DNA of 64,000 nucleotides, from contig JBGAGY010000005.1 of assembly GCA_044226485.1 (NCBI GenBank), positions 1 through 64,000 on the forward strand, given 5' to 3'. Below are positions 48,799-58,500 of the stretch, piece by piece. The DNA is from UBA6663 sp044226485 (GTDB lineage: Bacteria; Chloroflexota; Anaerolineae; Anaerolineales; UBA6663). Below the pieces are notes generated by a model. That model ran no database searches, had not been told where the DNA came from, and worked only from the letters and a program-made list of their open reading frames with translations. A program made the translations under genes and the position numbers. Every line of letters begins with the position of its first letter. Within the stretch, counting starts at the first letter, position 1.

Positions 48799-49687
48799 TC
48801 GCCTCGACCGCCTGATCGCGGCCCAGGTCCCCGATCTCTCGCGCAGCCAGGCCCAGCGCCTGGTGGAGACGGGCTGCGTCAGCGTCGACGGCAAAGTGGT
48901 CTCGAAGCCATCTTTCGCCGTGGTCAGCGGCGCGCGCGTGGTGGTCGAGGTGCCCGCGCCGGCGCCTTCCACGGCGGTCGCCGAGGACATCCCGCTCGAT
49001 ATCATCTACGAAGATGACGATGTGATCGTCATCAACAAGGCCGCCGGCATGGTCGTGCACCCCGCAGTCGGGCACGCCACGGGAACGCTCGTCAACGCCG
49101 TGCTCGGCCACGACCCTGACCTCGAAGGCGTCGGCGACGAGGCCCGCCCGGGGATCGTGCACCGGCTCGACAAGGACACGTCGGGCTTGATCCTGATCGC
49201 CAAAAACGACAAGGCCCATCGCGACCTGCAGGCCAAGTTCGCGGACCGTCGGATCACCAAGGTCTATCAGGCCCTGGTCGACAACTGGCCCAAAACCGAC
49301 ACGGGCCGGATCGAGGCCGCCATCGGCCGCGACCTGCGCGACCGCCAGCGGATGGCCATCGTGCCGGCCGCCAAGGGCCGCATGGCGATCACCGAATACA
49401 AGGTCCTCGAGAAGTTCGAGAACCGCGGGAGCGGCCGCCACAGCTGGGTTGAAGTCAACCTGCTCACCGGGCGCACCCACCAGATCCGCGTCCACTTCGC
49501 CTACCTCAAGTGCCCGATCGTCGGCGACACTGTCTATGGGCACGCCAAGCCCTCCCTGCCGATCAAACGGCAATGCCTGCATGCTGCCCGCCTGACCCTG
49601 GCTCTGCCCGGGAAGCGCAAGCTCGTGACCTTCGAAGCGCCCCTTCCAGCTGACATCGAACACCTGTTCGAATTCCTTCGCGGATGA
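48767..49687 (+). CDS. rluD: RluA-family 23S rRNA pseudouridine synthase
   Basis: A 306-residue enzyme. An S4 RNA-binding domain (about 10-70: RLDRLIAAQVPDLSRSQAQ) is followed by the RluA catalytic domain with HRLDKDTSGLILIAK (catalytic aspartate), VYQALV and GRTHQIRVHFAY. The family modifies uridines in the large rRNA; RluD is the likely member but the exact site is not provable here. The start lies within lspA, so translation is likely coupled. Confidence 0.9.
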   Translation: MNHEFLAPSPDRLDRLIAAQVPDLSRSQAQRLVETGCVSVDGKVVSKPSFAVVSGARVVVEVPAPAPSTAVAEDIPLDIIYEDDDVIVINKAAGMVVHPAVGHATGTLVNAVLGHDPDLEGVGDEARPGIVHRLDKDTSGLILIAKNDKAHRDLQAKFADRRITKVYQALVDNWPKTDTGRIEAAIGRDLRDRQRMAIVPAAKGRMAITEYKVLEKFENRGSGRHSWVEVNLLTGRTHQIRVHFAYLKCPIVGDTVYGHAKPSLPIKRQCLHAARLTLALPGKRKLVTFEAPLPADIEHLFEFLRG

Positions 49688-49693
49688 TACAAT
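49688..49693 (+). promoter_or_regulatory. -10 box of the nitrilase-like gene
   Basis: Extended -10 TGATACAAT, with TGTTCG at 17-base spacing as a weak -35, right at the end of rluD. It gives a leader of about 75 nt with a GAGGGA ribosome site. Confidence 0.45.
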
Positions 49694-49774
49694 GGCAGCC
49701 AATCCGCCACATATGGGGCCATCAACGGCTTAAGTCGAGCCGTGAAGTCCGATTTTGACACCTGAGGGACCAAC

Positions 49775-50611
49775 ATGCGAGAAGTGACCGTCGCCACCGT
49801 GCAAATGAAGCCGAAGCTGGGAGAGATGGAAGAAAACCTGGCCCGTATGTCGGACCTGGTTTCTCAGATCGCCAGCCAGCAGAAAGTCGACCTGATCATC
49901 TTTCCCGAGCTCATCACCACGGGCTACGAGTGCGGTGTGCGCTTCGTCGATATGGCGCAGCGTGTGCCGGGCGTATCGACCGGTGTGATGTCGCAGCGCG
50001 CCCAGGAGTTCGGCGTCCACATCGCCTTTGGCCTGCCGTCGAAGGAAAAGGTCGAGTCGATCATCTTCGACTCGGCTGTGATGATCGGCCCGGACGGCGA
50101 GGTGGTCGGCGATTACCGCAAGACGCACCTCAAGGGCGAGGAGCGCATGACCTTCCGTGCCGGGTACAAGTACCCGGTGTTCGAGACCAGCTTCGGAAAC
50201 GTCGGCATGCTGATGGGCTACGACCTGGCCTTTCCCGAGGCGGCGCGGGCGCTGGCGCTCGAGGGCGCCGAGCTGCTGGTGGTCTGCGGCAGCTACGAGA
50301 AGCCCCACCAGGATGAATGGCGCACGTATTGTCTGGCTCGCGCCTACGAGAACGCCATGTTCGTGGCGGCCGCGAACCGCGTCGGCGACGACGTGACGTA
50401 TTCGTTCTTCGGCGACTCGATGATCGTCGGCCCGCGCGGCCAGGTCTACGCGACCATGTCGGGCGAGGTGGATCCCAAGACCAACGAGCCCGCCGAGGGC
50501 TACGCCGTCGCGCGCATCGACCTGGCTGAAGTGCGCCAGCGTCGTGAAGAGTTCCAAACGCTGCAAAACCGCGAGCCCGATCTGTACAAGCCGCTGGTGC
50601 GCAAGTATTGA
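49775..50611 (+). CDS. nitrilase-superfamily protein lacking the catalytic cysteine
   Basis: A 278-residue protein with the full carbon-nitrogen hydrolase fold: an early glutamate in LIIFPELITTGYE, the lysine in DYRKTHLKGEE, and the strand around VGMLMGYDLAFPEAAR. Active nitrilases read ICYD at this last site; here the nucleophilic cysteine is glycine (codon GGC at about 50213-50215). It is therefore probably inactive as a hydrolase or works differently. GAGGGA precedes the ATG by 6 bases, and a TACAAT box is at 49688-49693. It could bind a ligand or regulate a partner; nothing nearby shows which. Confidence 0.85.
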   Translation: MREVTVATVQMKPKLGEMEENLARMSDLVSQIASQQKVDLIIFPELITTGYECGVRFVDMAQRVPGVSTGVMSQRAQEFGVHIAFGLPSKEKVESIIFDSAVMIGPDGEVVGDYRKTHLKGEERMTFRAGYKYPVFETSFGNVGMLMGYDLAFPEAARALALEGAELLVVCGSYEKPHQDEWRTYCLARAYENAMFVAAANRVGDDVTYSFFGDSMIVGPRGQVYATMSGEVDPKTNEPAEGYAVARIDLAEVRQRREEFQTLQNREPDLYKPLVRKY

Positions 50612-50662
50612 TGTATGCTGGGCGACACCATGGGTGTTGCACGCGATCGCGGACCGGCGGTG

Positions 50663-51010
50663 ATGTCTGAGTCTCGGCCTACTAACACGGCCCGGCGTTG
50701 GGCCATCGCAAGCCTGGTGCTCGCCTGCATCTGGGCCGTCTTCTCGGCGTTGCCGATCCCGGCGACCACGCTGATCGGTCTGCCGTTCCTGCTGCTGTCG
50801 CTGATCGCTGTAGGCATCGCGCTCTATCTCCGGTGGGAGCGACGCTCACCGGGCGTGCGGCGATGGGCAGGAGTGGCCCTCGGGGTCAACACCGTCGGCT
50901 GTGCCTGGCAAATCGTGATGGCGGTGTTCTGGGGCACGCTGCTGGTCGGTGGCGGCTTGTCGCTCTGGCAGTACGTGCAACAACTCATTCAGTCGACTCC
51001 GACGCCGTAA
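50663..51010 (+). CDS. small membrane protein
   Basis: A 115-residue protein with about three hydrophobic segments and a positive inside loop (RWERRSPGVRRW). It resembles generic DUF4190-like small membrane proteins, without a decisive motif. The start is uncertain: ATGs at 50615, 50630 and 50663 are all in frame; 50663 gives a short polar N-terminus before the first helix. It lies 51 bases after the nitrilase homologue and is followed by a strong hairpin (51041-51065). Confidence 0.65.
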   Translation: MSESRPTNTARRWAIASLVLACIWAVFSALPIPATTLIGLPFLLLSLIAVGIALYLRWERRSPGVRRWAGVALGVNTVGCAWQIVMAVFWGTLLVGGGLSLWQYVQQLIQSTPTP

Positions 51011-51040
51011 GCGATCGGAACCCGCGTATCATTGGACCTC

Positions 51041-51065
51041 AGGGCCGAGGCTCAGCCTCGGCCCT
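51041..51065 (+). terminator. terminator-like hairpin before threonine aldolase gene
   Basis: A perfect 11-bp stem (AGGGCCGAGGC with its complement) and TCA loop, followed by a short TTC. It separates the small membrane gene from the aldolase gene. Confidence 0.65.
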
Positions 51066-51099
51066 TTCGAGTCTCGAGACGTGCATCCTTGAGGTAGAC

Positions 51100-52182
51100 A
51101 TGCCCTTCGATAATGGCCTGATCGACTTGCGCAGCGACACCGTGACCGTGCCTACGCCCGAGATGCGTCGGGCCATGGCCACCGCCGAGGTCGGCGACGA
51201 CGTATACGGTGACGACCCGACCATCAACCGGCTTGAGGAACGCGCCGCCGCCCTCACCGGCAAGGCCGCTGCCCTGTTCGTGCCCTCCGGCACGATGGGC
51301 AACCTGCTGGCCCTGATGGTGCACTGCGCTGGCCACCGCGGGGTCGAGGTCATCGTCGGAGACAAGTCGCATATCTATCTCAATGAGGTTGGCGGGCTGG
51401 CCGGCCTGGTCGGCGCCCAGGCGGCCGTGGTGCCGAACCGGGCCGATGGGTCGCTCGATCTGTCGACGATCACGGATTCGATCCGAGATGCCGACATCCA
51501 TCACCCGCGCACGCGCCTGATCTGCCTTGAGAACACGCAGAACATCTGCGGCGGCGTGGTGGTGCCCTTGGACGTGATGAAAGCCACGCGAGAACTGGCC
51601 CGCGCCAGGGGCCTCGCCGTGCATCTCGACGGCGCGCGCCTCTTCAACGCCGCTGTCGCCCTCGGCAGGCCAGCGACCGACATCACTCAACACGTCGACT
51701 CGGTGATGTTCTGCCTCTCGAAGGGTCTCGGCGCGCCGGTCGGCTCGATGCTCTGCGGCGACGCTGACCTGATTGCCGAGGCGCGCCGCTATCGCAAGAT
51801 GGTCGGCGGCGGCATGCGTCAGGCTGGCGTGATCGCTGCCGCCGGCCTTGTCGCGCTTAACTCCATGATCGAGCGCCTCGACGACGACCATGTCAATGCC
51901 AGACGCCTTGCAGCGGGCCTGGCCGATTTGCCTGGGTTGACGCTCGAAAACCCCGATCCGCAGACCAACATGGTCTATATTCGACTCGATCCCGCCCATG
52001 GGATCAGCGGGCCGGCGCTTGCCGAGGCCGTCCGCGGCGACGGCATCGTCCTTGACCCCGGTCCGTATGGCTTCAGGCTTGTCACGCACTGCTGGGTCAC
52101 GGCCGCCGACGTCGACAAAGTGGTCGACGCCTTTGGCGCGGTGCTCCACAAACGCCGCAAGGGACCCGTGTGCGAAGGTTGA
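51100..52182 (+). CDS. low-specificity L-threonine aldolase
   Basis: A 360-residue PLP enzyme splitting threonine or allo-threonine to glycine and acetaldehyde. It begins IDLRSDTVTVPTPEMRRAM, followed by VGDDVYGDDPT, the active-site histidine in DKSHIYLNE, ENTQNICGG, LDGARLFNA, and the PLP lysine in CLSKGLGAPVGS. GAGGT lies 5 bases before the ATG. It is preceded by a terminator-like hairpin, so it is probably transcribed apart from the upstream gene. Confidence 0.92.
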   Translation: MPFDNGLIDLRSDTVTVPTPEMRRAMATAEVGDDVYGDDPTINRLEERAAALTGKAAALFVPSGTMGNLLALMVHCAGHRGVEVIVGDKSHIYLNEVGGLAGLVGAQAAVVPNRADGSLDLSTITDSIRDADIHHPRTRLICLENTQNICGGVVVPLDVMKATRELARARGLAVHLDGARLFNAAVALGRPATDITQHVDSVMFCLSKGLGAPVGSMLCGDADLIAEARRYRKMVGGGMRQAGVIAAAGLVALNSMIERLDDDHVNARRLAAGLADLPGLTLENPDPQTNMVYIRLDPAHGISGPALAEAVRGDGIVLDPGPYGFRLVTHCWVTAADVDKVVDAFGAVLHKRRKGPVCEG

Positions 52183-52448
52183 GAGCACGAGGCCCGTGGG
52201 CGGGCGAAGGCGGGAGCGAAGCCAGGATCAAGCCAGGGTACTTCGTCGCATGTCGCCCTGAAGTCGAACCGTGATGGCCCCCCGAAGCGCAGGCTGGGCC
52301 TACGCGAACAGCGTTCAGGACGCACTGGGCTACGAGGGCGTTGGCTCTCACGCGCTCAGGCTCTACGAGATCTCGCCCTTCCTGCGCTCTCCGCTCCCGC
52401 GATCCCTGCCTCTCCCTTCGGCTAGTCGATGGCGCCTCATCTGAGTGC

Positions 52449-52454
52449 TAAACT
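52449..52454 (+). promoter_or_regulatory. -10 box of the ABC transporter gene
   Basis: TAAACT ending 8 bases before ATG 52463; the -35 is weak. The remaining bases of the 280-base gap (52183-52462) show no gene or clear repeat. Confidence 0.4.
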
Positions 52455-52462
52455 GAATCGTT

Positions 52463-54325
52463 ATGACCCCTACGACGGTGACATGGAATGAGCGCTGGCG
52501 CGCGTGGCGCCAGGAATACCCGGGCAAGATCCGATCCGCCAGCATCAACGTCGCGCGCGCGTTCGAGTTGGTCTGGCAGGGGCATCCCGCATCGCTCATC
52601 GCGATGGTGATCTGCACGTTGATCGGAGCGGGCATCCCGGCCGGACAGGCTTACGTGGCCAAACTGATCGTCGACGGTGTGGTGGCCGGCGCGCAGGCTC
52701 ATGTCGACGCCATGACCGGGCTGCAGTCTGTGCTGCCGTGGCTCCTCCTGGAACTCGGCCTGGTCATCGTCGACACAGCCAACGTTCAGGCACGCAGTCT
52801 GGCCGAGCACATCCTTCACGCGCGGATCAACGTCGGCATCAACACACGCATCATCCGCAAGGCCCTCGAGCTCGACCTCGCCTACTTCGAGAACGCCGAG
52901 TACTACGACAAGCTCCAGAACGCCCGGCGCGAGGCGGACTGGCGCAGCCTGCAGATCGTCGACCAGGGCTTTTACCTGATACAGAACGTCATCACCCTCG
53001 TGTCTTTCGTGGCGCTGCTCGTCGGCTTTAGCCCGTGGCTGGCGGTCTTGATCTTCGTCGCGACGGTGCCGGCGTTCATCGCCCAGAACCGTTTCGCTGA
53101 GTTGAGCTTCAGGGTGTTGAGCTGGCGCGCGCCCGAGGCACGCCGTCTGAACTATCTCGAGCATCTGCTGACCGACTACGACGCCGTCAAGGAGGTCAAG
53201 CTCTTCAACCTGGGCGAGCCGCTCCTGGGTCGCTATGCCGACCTGTTTTGGAAGTTCCTGCGCGAGGATCAAGCCATCGCTCAGAAGCGCAGCTTCGCGT
53301 CGCTCGGCTGGGGCCTGCTGGCCACGCTGACGTACTACGGCGCCTATGCCTGGATCGTGTGGCGCGCGGTCGGTGGGGCCATCACCCTGGGCGACATGAC
53401 CCTGTTCCTTTCGATCACGCGCAGCAGCCAGAGCCAGTTTCAATCGATCCTGTACGGGATCTCGAGCCTGTATGAGAACGGCCTCTTCCTCAGCAACCTC
53501 TTCGCCTTCCTCGAGCTCACGCCGTCGATGCGCGGCGGATCGGGCGGTGGGCTGGCGGTGCCCGAGCGGTTCACCCAGGGCATCGAGTTCCGCAACGTCA
53601 GCTTCAGGTACGAAGGCCACGACACTGACGTGCTGCACGACATCAGCTTCATGCTCAAGCCCGGCGAGAAGGTCGCGTTGGTCGGCCCCAACGGCGCCGG
53701 CAAGACGACGCTCATCAAACTCCTCACGCGCCTGTACGACCCGACCGGCGGCCAGATTCTGCTCGACGGAATCGACCTGCGCGACTACGACCTGCTTCAA
53801 CTTCGGCAGCGAATCGGCGTGATCTTCCAGGACTTCGTCCGCTATCACCTGGCTGCATCCGAGAACGTCGGGTTCGGTCAGGTGGAGGCGCTCGAGGACC
53901 TGGCGCGCATCGAGGCCGCCGCGCGAAAGTCCGGCGCCGACGAGGTGATCAAGCCGTTGCCGGAAGGCTACGCCACAGTGTTGGGCCGCTGGTTCTCAGG
54001 CGGTCGCGACCTTTCGGGCGGGCAATGGCAGAAGATCGCGCTGGGCCGCGCCTTCATGCGCGACTGCGAGTTGATCGTTCTTGACGAGCCCACGGCGGCG
54101 CTCGACGCTGAGAACGAACTGCGCGTGTTTGAGCAGTTCAGGGCCCTGACCGAGGATCGCATGGCGGTGCTCATCAGCCACCGCTTCTCGACGGTGCGCA
54201 TGGCGGATCGCATCTTCGTCATCGAGAACGGCACGGTCACTGAGAGCGGCACGCACCAGGATCTGCTCACGCTCGGCGGCACTTACGCCAGGTTGTTCAC
54301 GTTGCAGGCTGAATCGTACAGGTGA
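52463..54325 (+). CDS. ABC transporter with fused membrane and ATPase domains
   Basis: A 620-residue half-transporter of the exporter type. A six-helix membrane domain (about 45-340) is followed by an ATPase with Walker A GPNGAGKTT, Q-loop VIFQDF, signature LSGGQWQK, Walker B LIVLDEPTAALD and H-loop SHRFS. It should act as a homodimer because no partner gene is adjacent. The cargo is unknown; lipids, peptides or drugs are possible. A TAAACT box is 8 bases before the ATG, and there is no ribosome site, so the mRNA may be leaderless. Confidence 0.92.
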   Translation: MTPTTVTWNERWRAWRQEYPGKIRSASINVARAFELVWQGHPASLIAMVICTLIGAGIPAGQAYVAKLIVDGVVAGAQAHVDAMTGLQSVLPWLLLELGLVIVDTANVQARSLAEHILHARINVGINTRIIRKALELDLAYFENAEYYDKLQNARREADWRSLQIVDQGFYLIQNVITLVSFVALLVGFSPWLAVLIFVATVPAFIAQNRFAELSFRVLSWRAPEARRLNYLEHLLTDYDAVKEVKLFNLGEPLLGRYADLFWKFLREDQAIAQKRSFASLGWGLLATLTYYGAYAWIVWRAVGGAITLGDMTLFLSITRSSQSQFQSILYGISSLYENGLFLSNLFAFLELTPSMRGGSGGGLAVPERFTQGIEFRNVSFRYEGHDTDVLHDISFMLKPGEKVALVGPNGAGKTTLIKLLTRLYDPTGGQILLDGIDLRDYDLLQLRQRIGVIFQDFVRYHLAASENVGFGQVEALEDLARIEAAARKSGADEVIKPLPEGYATVLGRWFSGGRDLSGGQWQKIALGRAFMRDCELIVLDEPTAALDAENELRVFEQFRALTEDRMAVLISHRFSTVRMADRIFVIENGTVTESGTHQDLLTLGGTYARLFTLQAESYR

Positions 54326-54576
54326 CGTCGGACGTCAGCAGGCGTCCGCGGGTCAGACGAACAACGAAAGTTGAGTCGCTGAGTGGCCGCGCTGCTTGCA
54401 GCCACCGGCGTTCATGTGACCCAGCGCGACTCGCCTCACGCGAGGCGTGCCATCCAAGGCATTATGCCGGGCACGTGTTGCGTCTTAGCTAAGAGCGTCC
54501 CCGTCGTGCGTCGCGTGACATCCAGAGCGCAGAGCCGCGCATGCATTACGTGTTACTGGAGGGGCGCCAGGTCCCC

Positions 54577-54774
54577 GCGCGTGCGTGTCATCCAGAGCGC
54601 CTAATCCTCATCGCCCTGAATCGCCGTTAATGAGCGCGAAGGATCTCCTCCGCAGACTCGTTGGCATTCGGAGATCTACCTTCCGGGCCTTCGTGTCTGA
54701 TGGGAGATCCTTCGCGCTCAATGTGCCTGACTTCGGGCCAATGGGGCTGGGCGCTCTGGATGACACGCACGCGC
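54577..54774. repeat. nested palindrome, 25-bp outer and 18-bp inner arms
   Basis: A perfect 25-bp inverted repeat (54577-54601 with 54750-54774, core CTGGATGACACGCACGCGC) encloses a perfect 18-bp inverted repeat (54631-54648 with 54703-54720, core GCGCGAAGGATCTCC). The spacers between the two arm sets are 29 bases on both sides, so the whole can fold as one long interrupted hairpin or cruciform. Confidence 0.9.
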
Positions 54775-54897
54775 GGGGCCAGGCACACTGGATCACACGC
54801 ACGCGCGGGGCTGGGCGCTCTGGATGACACGCACACGCGGGGCCGGGTGCGCTGGAGAACACGCAGGGCGAGGGGCCGAAAGCACTGGAAGACACGC
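54743..54897 (+). repeat. 32-bp direct tandem array
   Basis: Units start at 54743, 54775, 54807, 54839 and 54872, with lengths 32, 32, 32, 33 and a shorter last unit. Each begins GGGGC and has CTGGA or a variant and ACACGCA. Units 1 and 3 are almost identical; later ones decay. There are no unique spacers. Two inverted copies lie upstream (about 54503-54530 and 54577-54601). Confidence 0.85.
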
Positions 54898-54974
54898 GGG
54901 GCGAAGGAACAGAAGGGAAAGGGCATTGTTGCCCCGCTGCACCCGTGGCCCGCAAACTCAGAGGCGCGATCTCT

Positions 54975-55019
54975 ACGAAAGACGAAAGCTGGATGGCGGG
55001 CCGTCTTTTCGTCCTTCGT
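54975..55019 (-). repeat. family 3 hairpin after ybaK
   Basis: ACGAAAGACGAAAG (54975-54988) pairs imperfectly with 55005-55019. It lies 22 bases after the ybaK stop on the minus strand and could terminate or protect its message. Confidence 0.6.
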
Positions 55020-55040
55020 CCGTGTTAAGCATTGCTGGAC

Positions 55041-55511
55041 TCAGATCGCCACCCAACGGGCGCCTGTCAGCGCCACAAAGTCGGCTACGGAGAGCCGCAG
55101 GTTGGCGCGGCGGTCGCCGGCGCTGACATGCAGGGAGGGCAGGGCCCGGGCCGAGTCTGAAAGGTAGATCTCGAAGCCCTTGTTGAGCAGGGCAAGGGCT
55201 GAGATGCCACCGACCTGAAGGCCGGTCAGGCGCTCGGCTTCAGCCTGGGTGGCCATTTTGAGTTTCTTCTCGCCGAGGGCCGACGCCAGGGCTTTGAGGT
55301 CAAGTTCGCTGCCGGCCGGCATCAGCACCAGCATCGGTTTGCTGCGCGGCGTTTCGCGCAGGACGACCAGGGTCTTGTAGACGTGACTCTCCGGCACGCC
55401 CAGGCGTGCGGCGGTTTCCTCGGCGCTGTGCTTGTCGCCATCGAGTTCGAAGAGCGTGTAGTCGACCTTGCGACTGTCGAGGAGTCGCGTGACGTTGTTC
55501 TTGAATGCCAT
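55041..55511 (-). CDS. ybaK: YbaK/EbsC-family aminoacyl-tRNA deacylase
   Basis: A 156-residue protein of the YbaK type that clears Cys from tRNA(Pro). Motifs are VDYTLFEL, HSAEETAARLGV, the active-site lysine in VYKTLVVL, and QVGGISALAL near the C-terminus. The start at 55511 (MAFKNNVTRLL) is chosen by homology; an upstream in-frame start at 55529 would overlap the promoter. It is divergent from the kinase gene with only 26 bases between start codons, so their promoters overlap. Confidence 0.9.
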   Translation of the reverse strand: MAFKNNVTRLLDSRKVDYTLFELDGDKHSAEETAARLGVPESHVYKTLVVLRETPRSKPMLVLMPAGSELDLKALASALGEKKLKMATQAEAERLTGLQVGGISALALLNKGFEIYLSDSARALPSLHVSAGDRRANLRLSVADFVALTGARWVAI

Positions 55512-55530
55512 TTTCGAGTGATGATACACT
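55501..55530 (+). promoter_or_regulatory. promoter of the PknK-like kinase gene
   Basis: TTGAAT (55501-55506) and TACACT (55525-55530, within extended TGATACACT) are 18 bases apart. The -10 ends 7 bases before ATG 55538, so the mRNA should be leaderless. The opposite-strand -10 of ybaK (TATCAT, 55521-55526) overlaps it by two bases. Confidence 0.6.
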
Positions 55531-55537
55531 ACGCGTC

Positions 55538-58500
55538 ATGTCGGGCAAGCGCCTCGGAGTCTATGAGCTTGATGAAGAAATCGGCCGAGGCGGCATGGCG
55601 ACGGTCTACCGCGCGCGACAACTCAACCTCGGGCGCGTCGTCGCGGTCAAGATCATCGAACGCTCGCTGATCCACAATTCTCAAGAGCTGCAGCGCTTCC
55701 AGCAGGAAGCCCAGATGGTCGCGCGGCTCGAGCATCCCCACATCCTGCCGATCTACGATTTCGACGGCTCGCACGATCCGCCGTTCATCGTCATGCGCTA
55801 CCTGGCAGGCGGCACGCTGAAGGATCGGCTCCGCCGCGGCCCGATGGAGCGCTCCAGTTTGCTCGATCTGCTGCGCAAGGCGGCCGCGGGCCTCGACTAC
55901 GCCCACCGCCAGGGCGTCATCCACCGCGACGTCAAACCGTCGAACATCCTGCTCGACGCCGATGGCAACCCCTTCATCTCGGACTTCGGCATTGCGCGCT
56001 GGACGACGGGCATCGACGCGACGGGCGGCGCGCTGCTGGGCACCGCCGACTACGTCTCTCCCGAGCAGGCCATGGGCCGCGACCTCGACCATCGGGCCGA
56101 CCTGTACTCGCTGGGCGTCGTCATCTACCAGATCCTGACCGGTCAGGTGCCGTTCACGGCGGACCAGACCCTGGGCATCCTCATCCGCCATGTCTACGAT
56201 GCGCCGCAGCCGGCCACGTCGATCAACCCGGCGTTGCCTCAGGCCATCGACGCCGTCTTCGAGCGCGCGCTATCGAAGACACCCGAGAGTCGATACGACA
56301 CGGCGTCGGAGCTGGTTGAGGCTGTCGAGACCGCGCTGGCCGGCAGTTCGCTCGAAACACCCGAGCGGCCCGACGACGTTTCGAGTCGCAGCCAGACCGC
56401 GACGCAGACCAGCGTGCTCGAATACCAGCGCCCGTTGACGGTGCTGGCGCTCACCGCCAACGATCTCGAATTGACGCTTGTCGAAAATCAGGGCAGTGCC
56501 GAAGCCGCGCGACTGCTCCGCCAATGGCTGCGGCGAGCCGAGGAAGGCTGCGTCGAACGAGGCGGGCTGATCTACGAACGGTCGGCGCGCGGCCTGTTGG
56601 CCGTCTGGGGCGCGCTAAGCCTGATGGAGGACGACGCCGAGCAGGCCGTCCAGACCGCGATTGAAGTCGCCCGTGACTTCTCGATGTGGGTCAAACAGGA
56701 CGTCGACGAGTCGGTCGACCCTGGGCGATTGCCCACGCTTTCGGTCGCCAGCAGCCGCGGAGCAGCTCACATCGACGTCGACGGGCGCATGTTGCTTTCG
56801 GGGCAGGCGCTTGGCGTGGCGGTGCGTCTGCAATCCATCACGCCGCCTGGCCGCGTCATTATCGACGCCGAGACGCATCGTCGTGCTCGCGGTCGCTTCG
56901 ACTTTCGAGCGACGGCCGGGCTCGAAGGCAGCGGGCTGCGCGAGTCCGTCGCGGCCTTCGAAGTGCTCGGACGCCGCGACCAGGCCTTCTGGCTCGAGGA
57001 TCGCGGCGTTCCAGGCGCGTCGGCCCGCATGGTCGGCCGCGAGTATGAACTCAAGCTGCTGCAAAGCGAGTTCCTCGAGACGCTGGCCGGCCGCGGCGCG
57101 CGCTGGGTGTCGCTCGTCGGTGACCTGGGCCTCGGCAAGAGCCGCCTCCTGCACGAGTTCGACACCTGGGCCGACGTCCTCGAGGTGCCGGACTTCTTCT
57201 ACTTCCAGGGGCGGGCGACTCCGCAGATGGCGCAGCGCCCGTACGGTTTGATCGGTCGGCTGATCGCAGAACGCAGCCATCTTCTGCAAAGCGATTCGGC
57301 CGACGTCGCGCGTGAAAAGCTGCGCGCAAGCCTCGCGCAGTTTATCGCGTCGGATGAACTCGACTCGGCCACGGCGGCGATCGCCGATGTGATGGGGCTC
57401 AGCAACTCGCCGGCCTCGGTCAACGTCGGGTCGACGCCGAACGTCGTGCGCGACCGCGCCGATTCCGCATTCGAAAGCATCTTCAGGGGCTCGGTGCGCG
57501 ATGGCGCTGTCCTCATCGTGCTCGAGGACGTCCAGTGGGCCGACGAAACCTCGTTGGCCCTCCTGGGCCGTTGGGTGCGGATGCTTCCGCGCGCAGCCGT
57601 GATGGTGCTGGCCAGCGCCCGGCCCGAGTTCCTGGAGGAACACGCCGACTGGGGCCACGATTTTCAAGTCCATCGGCGCATCACGCTGGGGCCGCTTTCG
57701 CGCGCGGATAGCCGCCGCCTGGCGGGCGAGTTGCTCGCGCGCGCCACGCAACTGCCGAGCTCGCTCCTGGACCTGCTTGTGGAGCGCTGCGAGGGCAATC
57801 CGTTCTTCCTTGAAGAACTGATCACGGTGCTCCTCGAAGATGGCGTCGTTGTGCCGAAAGAGCCGACCTGGCAGGTGCGCGAGTCGCGGCTCGCCCGGCT
57901 GCGCGTCCCGGCGACGCTGGCCGAGGCGCTTCAGGTGCGCCTCGAAGGGTTGCCGGCCGGCGCCCGCGTGATCCTGGCGCGGGCCAGCGTCATCGGCCGG
58001 GTCTTCTGGGATGGCGCTTTGCAGGCCCTCGAAGCCGCCGACGGTATTCCGCTGCCGAACCTCGATCGATTGCTTGACGACCTCCGTCGCAGGGAACTGA
58101 TCTTCCTGCGCCCGGCGTCGACGTTTGCCAGCTGGCGCGAATTCAGTTTCAAGAACAACCTCTTGCGCGACGTCGTGTACAGCGGGTTGCTCGGCAGGCA
58201 GCTGCGGGCGTACCATCGCGAAGTCGGCGACTGGCTGTTGCGCACGTCGGGGCAACGGGCCAGCGAGTACGCCGACGTGATCGGCGGCCACTTCGAGCAG
58301 GCCGGCGACTTCGGCCGCGCCGCCCGTCAGGCCTTCCGCGCCGCCCAGGCGGCCTTCACCGTCAACGCCTACAAAGAATCGGAGACCCATCTTCGCCGCG
58401 CCGGCGAGCTCCTCGAGCGTGATGACACGGCGCCCGGTGGACTGCAGATCCAGATCCCGTTGCTGCTGGGCCGGATCGCGGCGGACACGGGCCAGCCCGA

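Larger units (their letters stand above)
54326..55040. other. gene-free repeat-rich region
   Basis: About 715 bases between the ABC transporter and ybaK genes with no credible gene. It contains a small hairpin (54432-54447), a palindrome CTTAGCTAAG (54484-54493), the nested inverted repeat at 54577-54774, the 32-bp tandem array at 54743-54897, and a family 3 hairpin (54975-55019). The short open frames across it are low-complexity and overlap the repeats. Confidence 0.7.

Noticed and set aside
54743..54897. Possible CRISPR array from regularly spaced similar units
   Set aside because: The 32-bp units are contiguous with no unique spacers, they decay along the array, and no cas gene is present.
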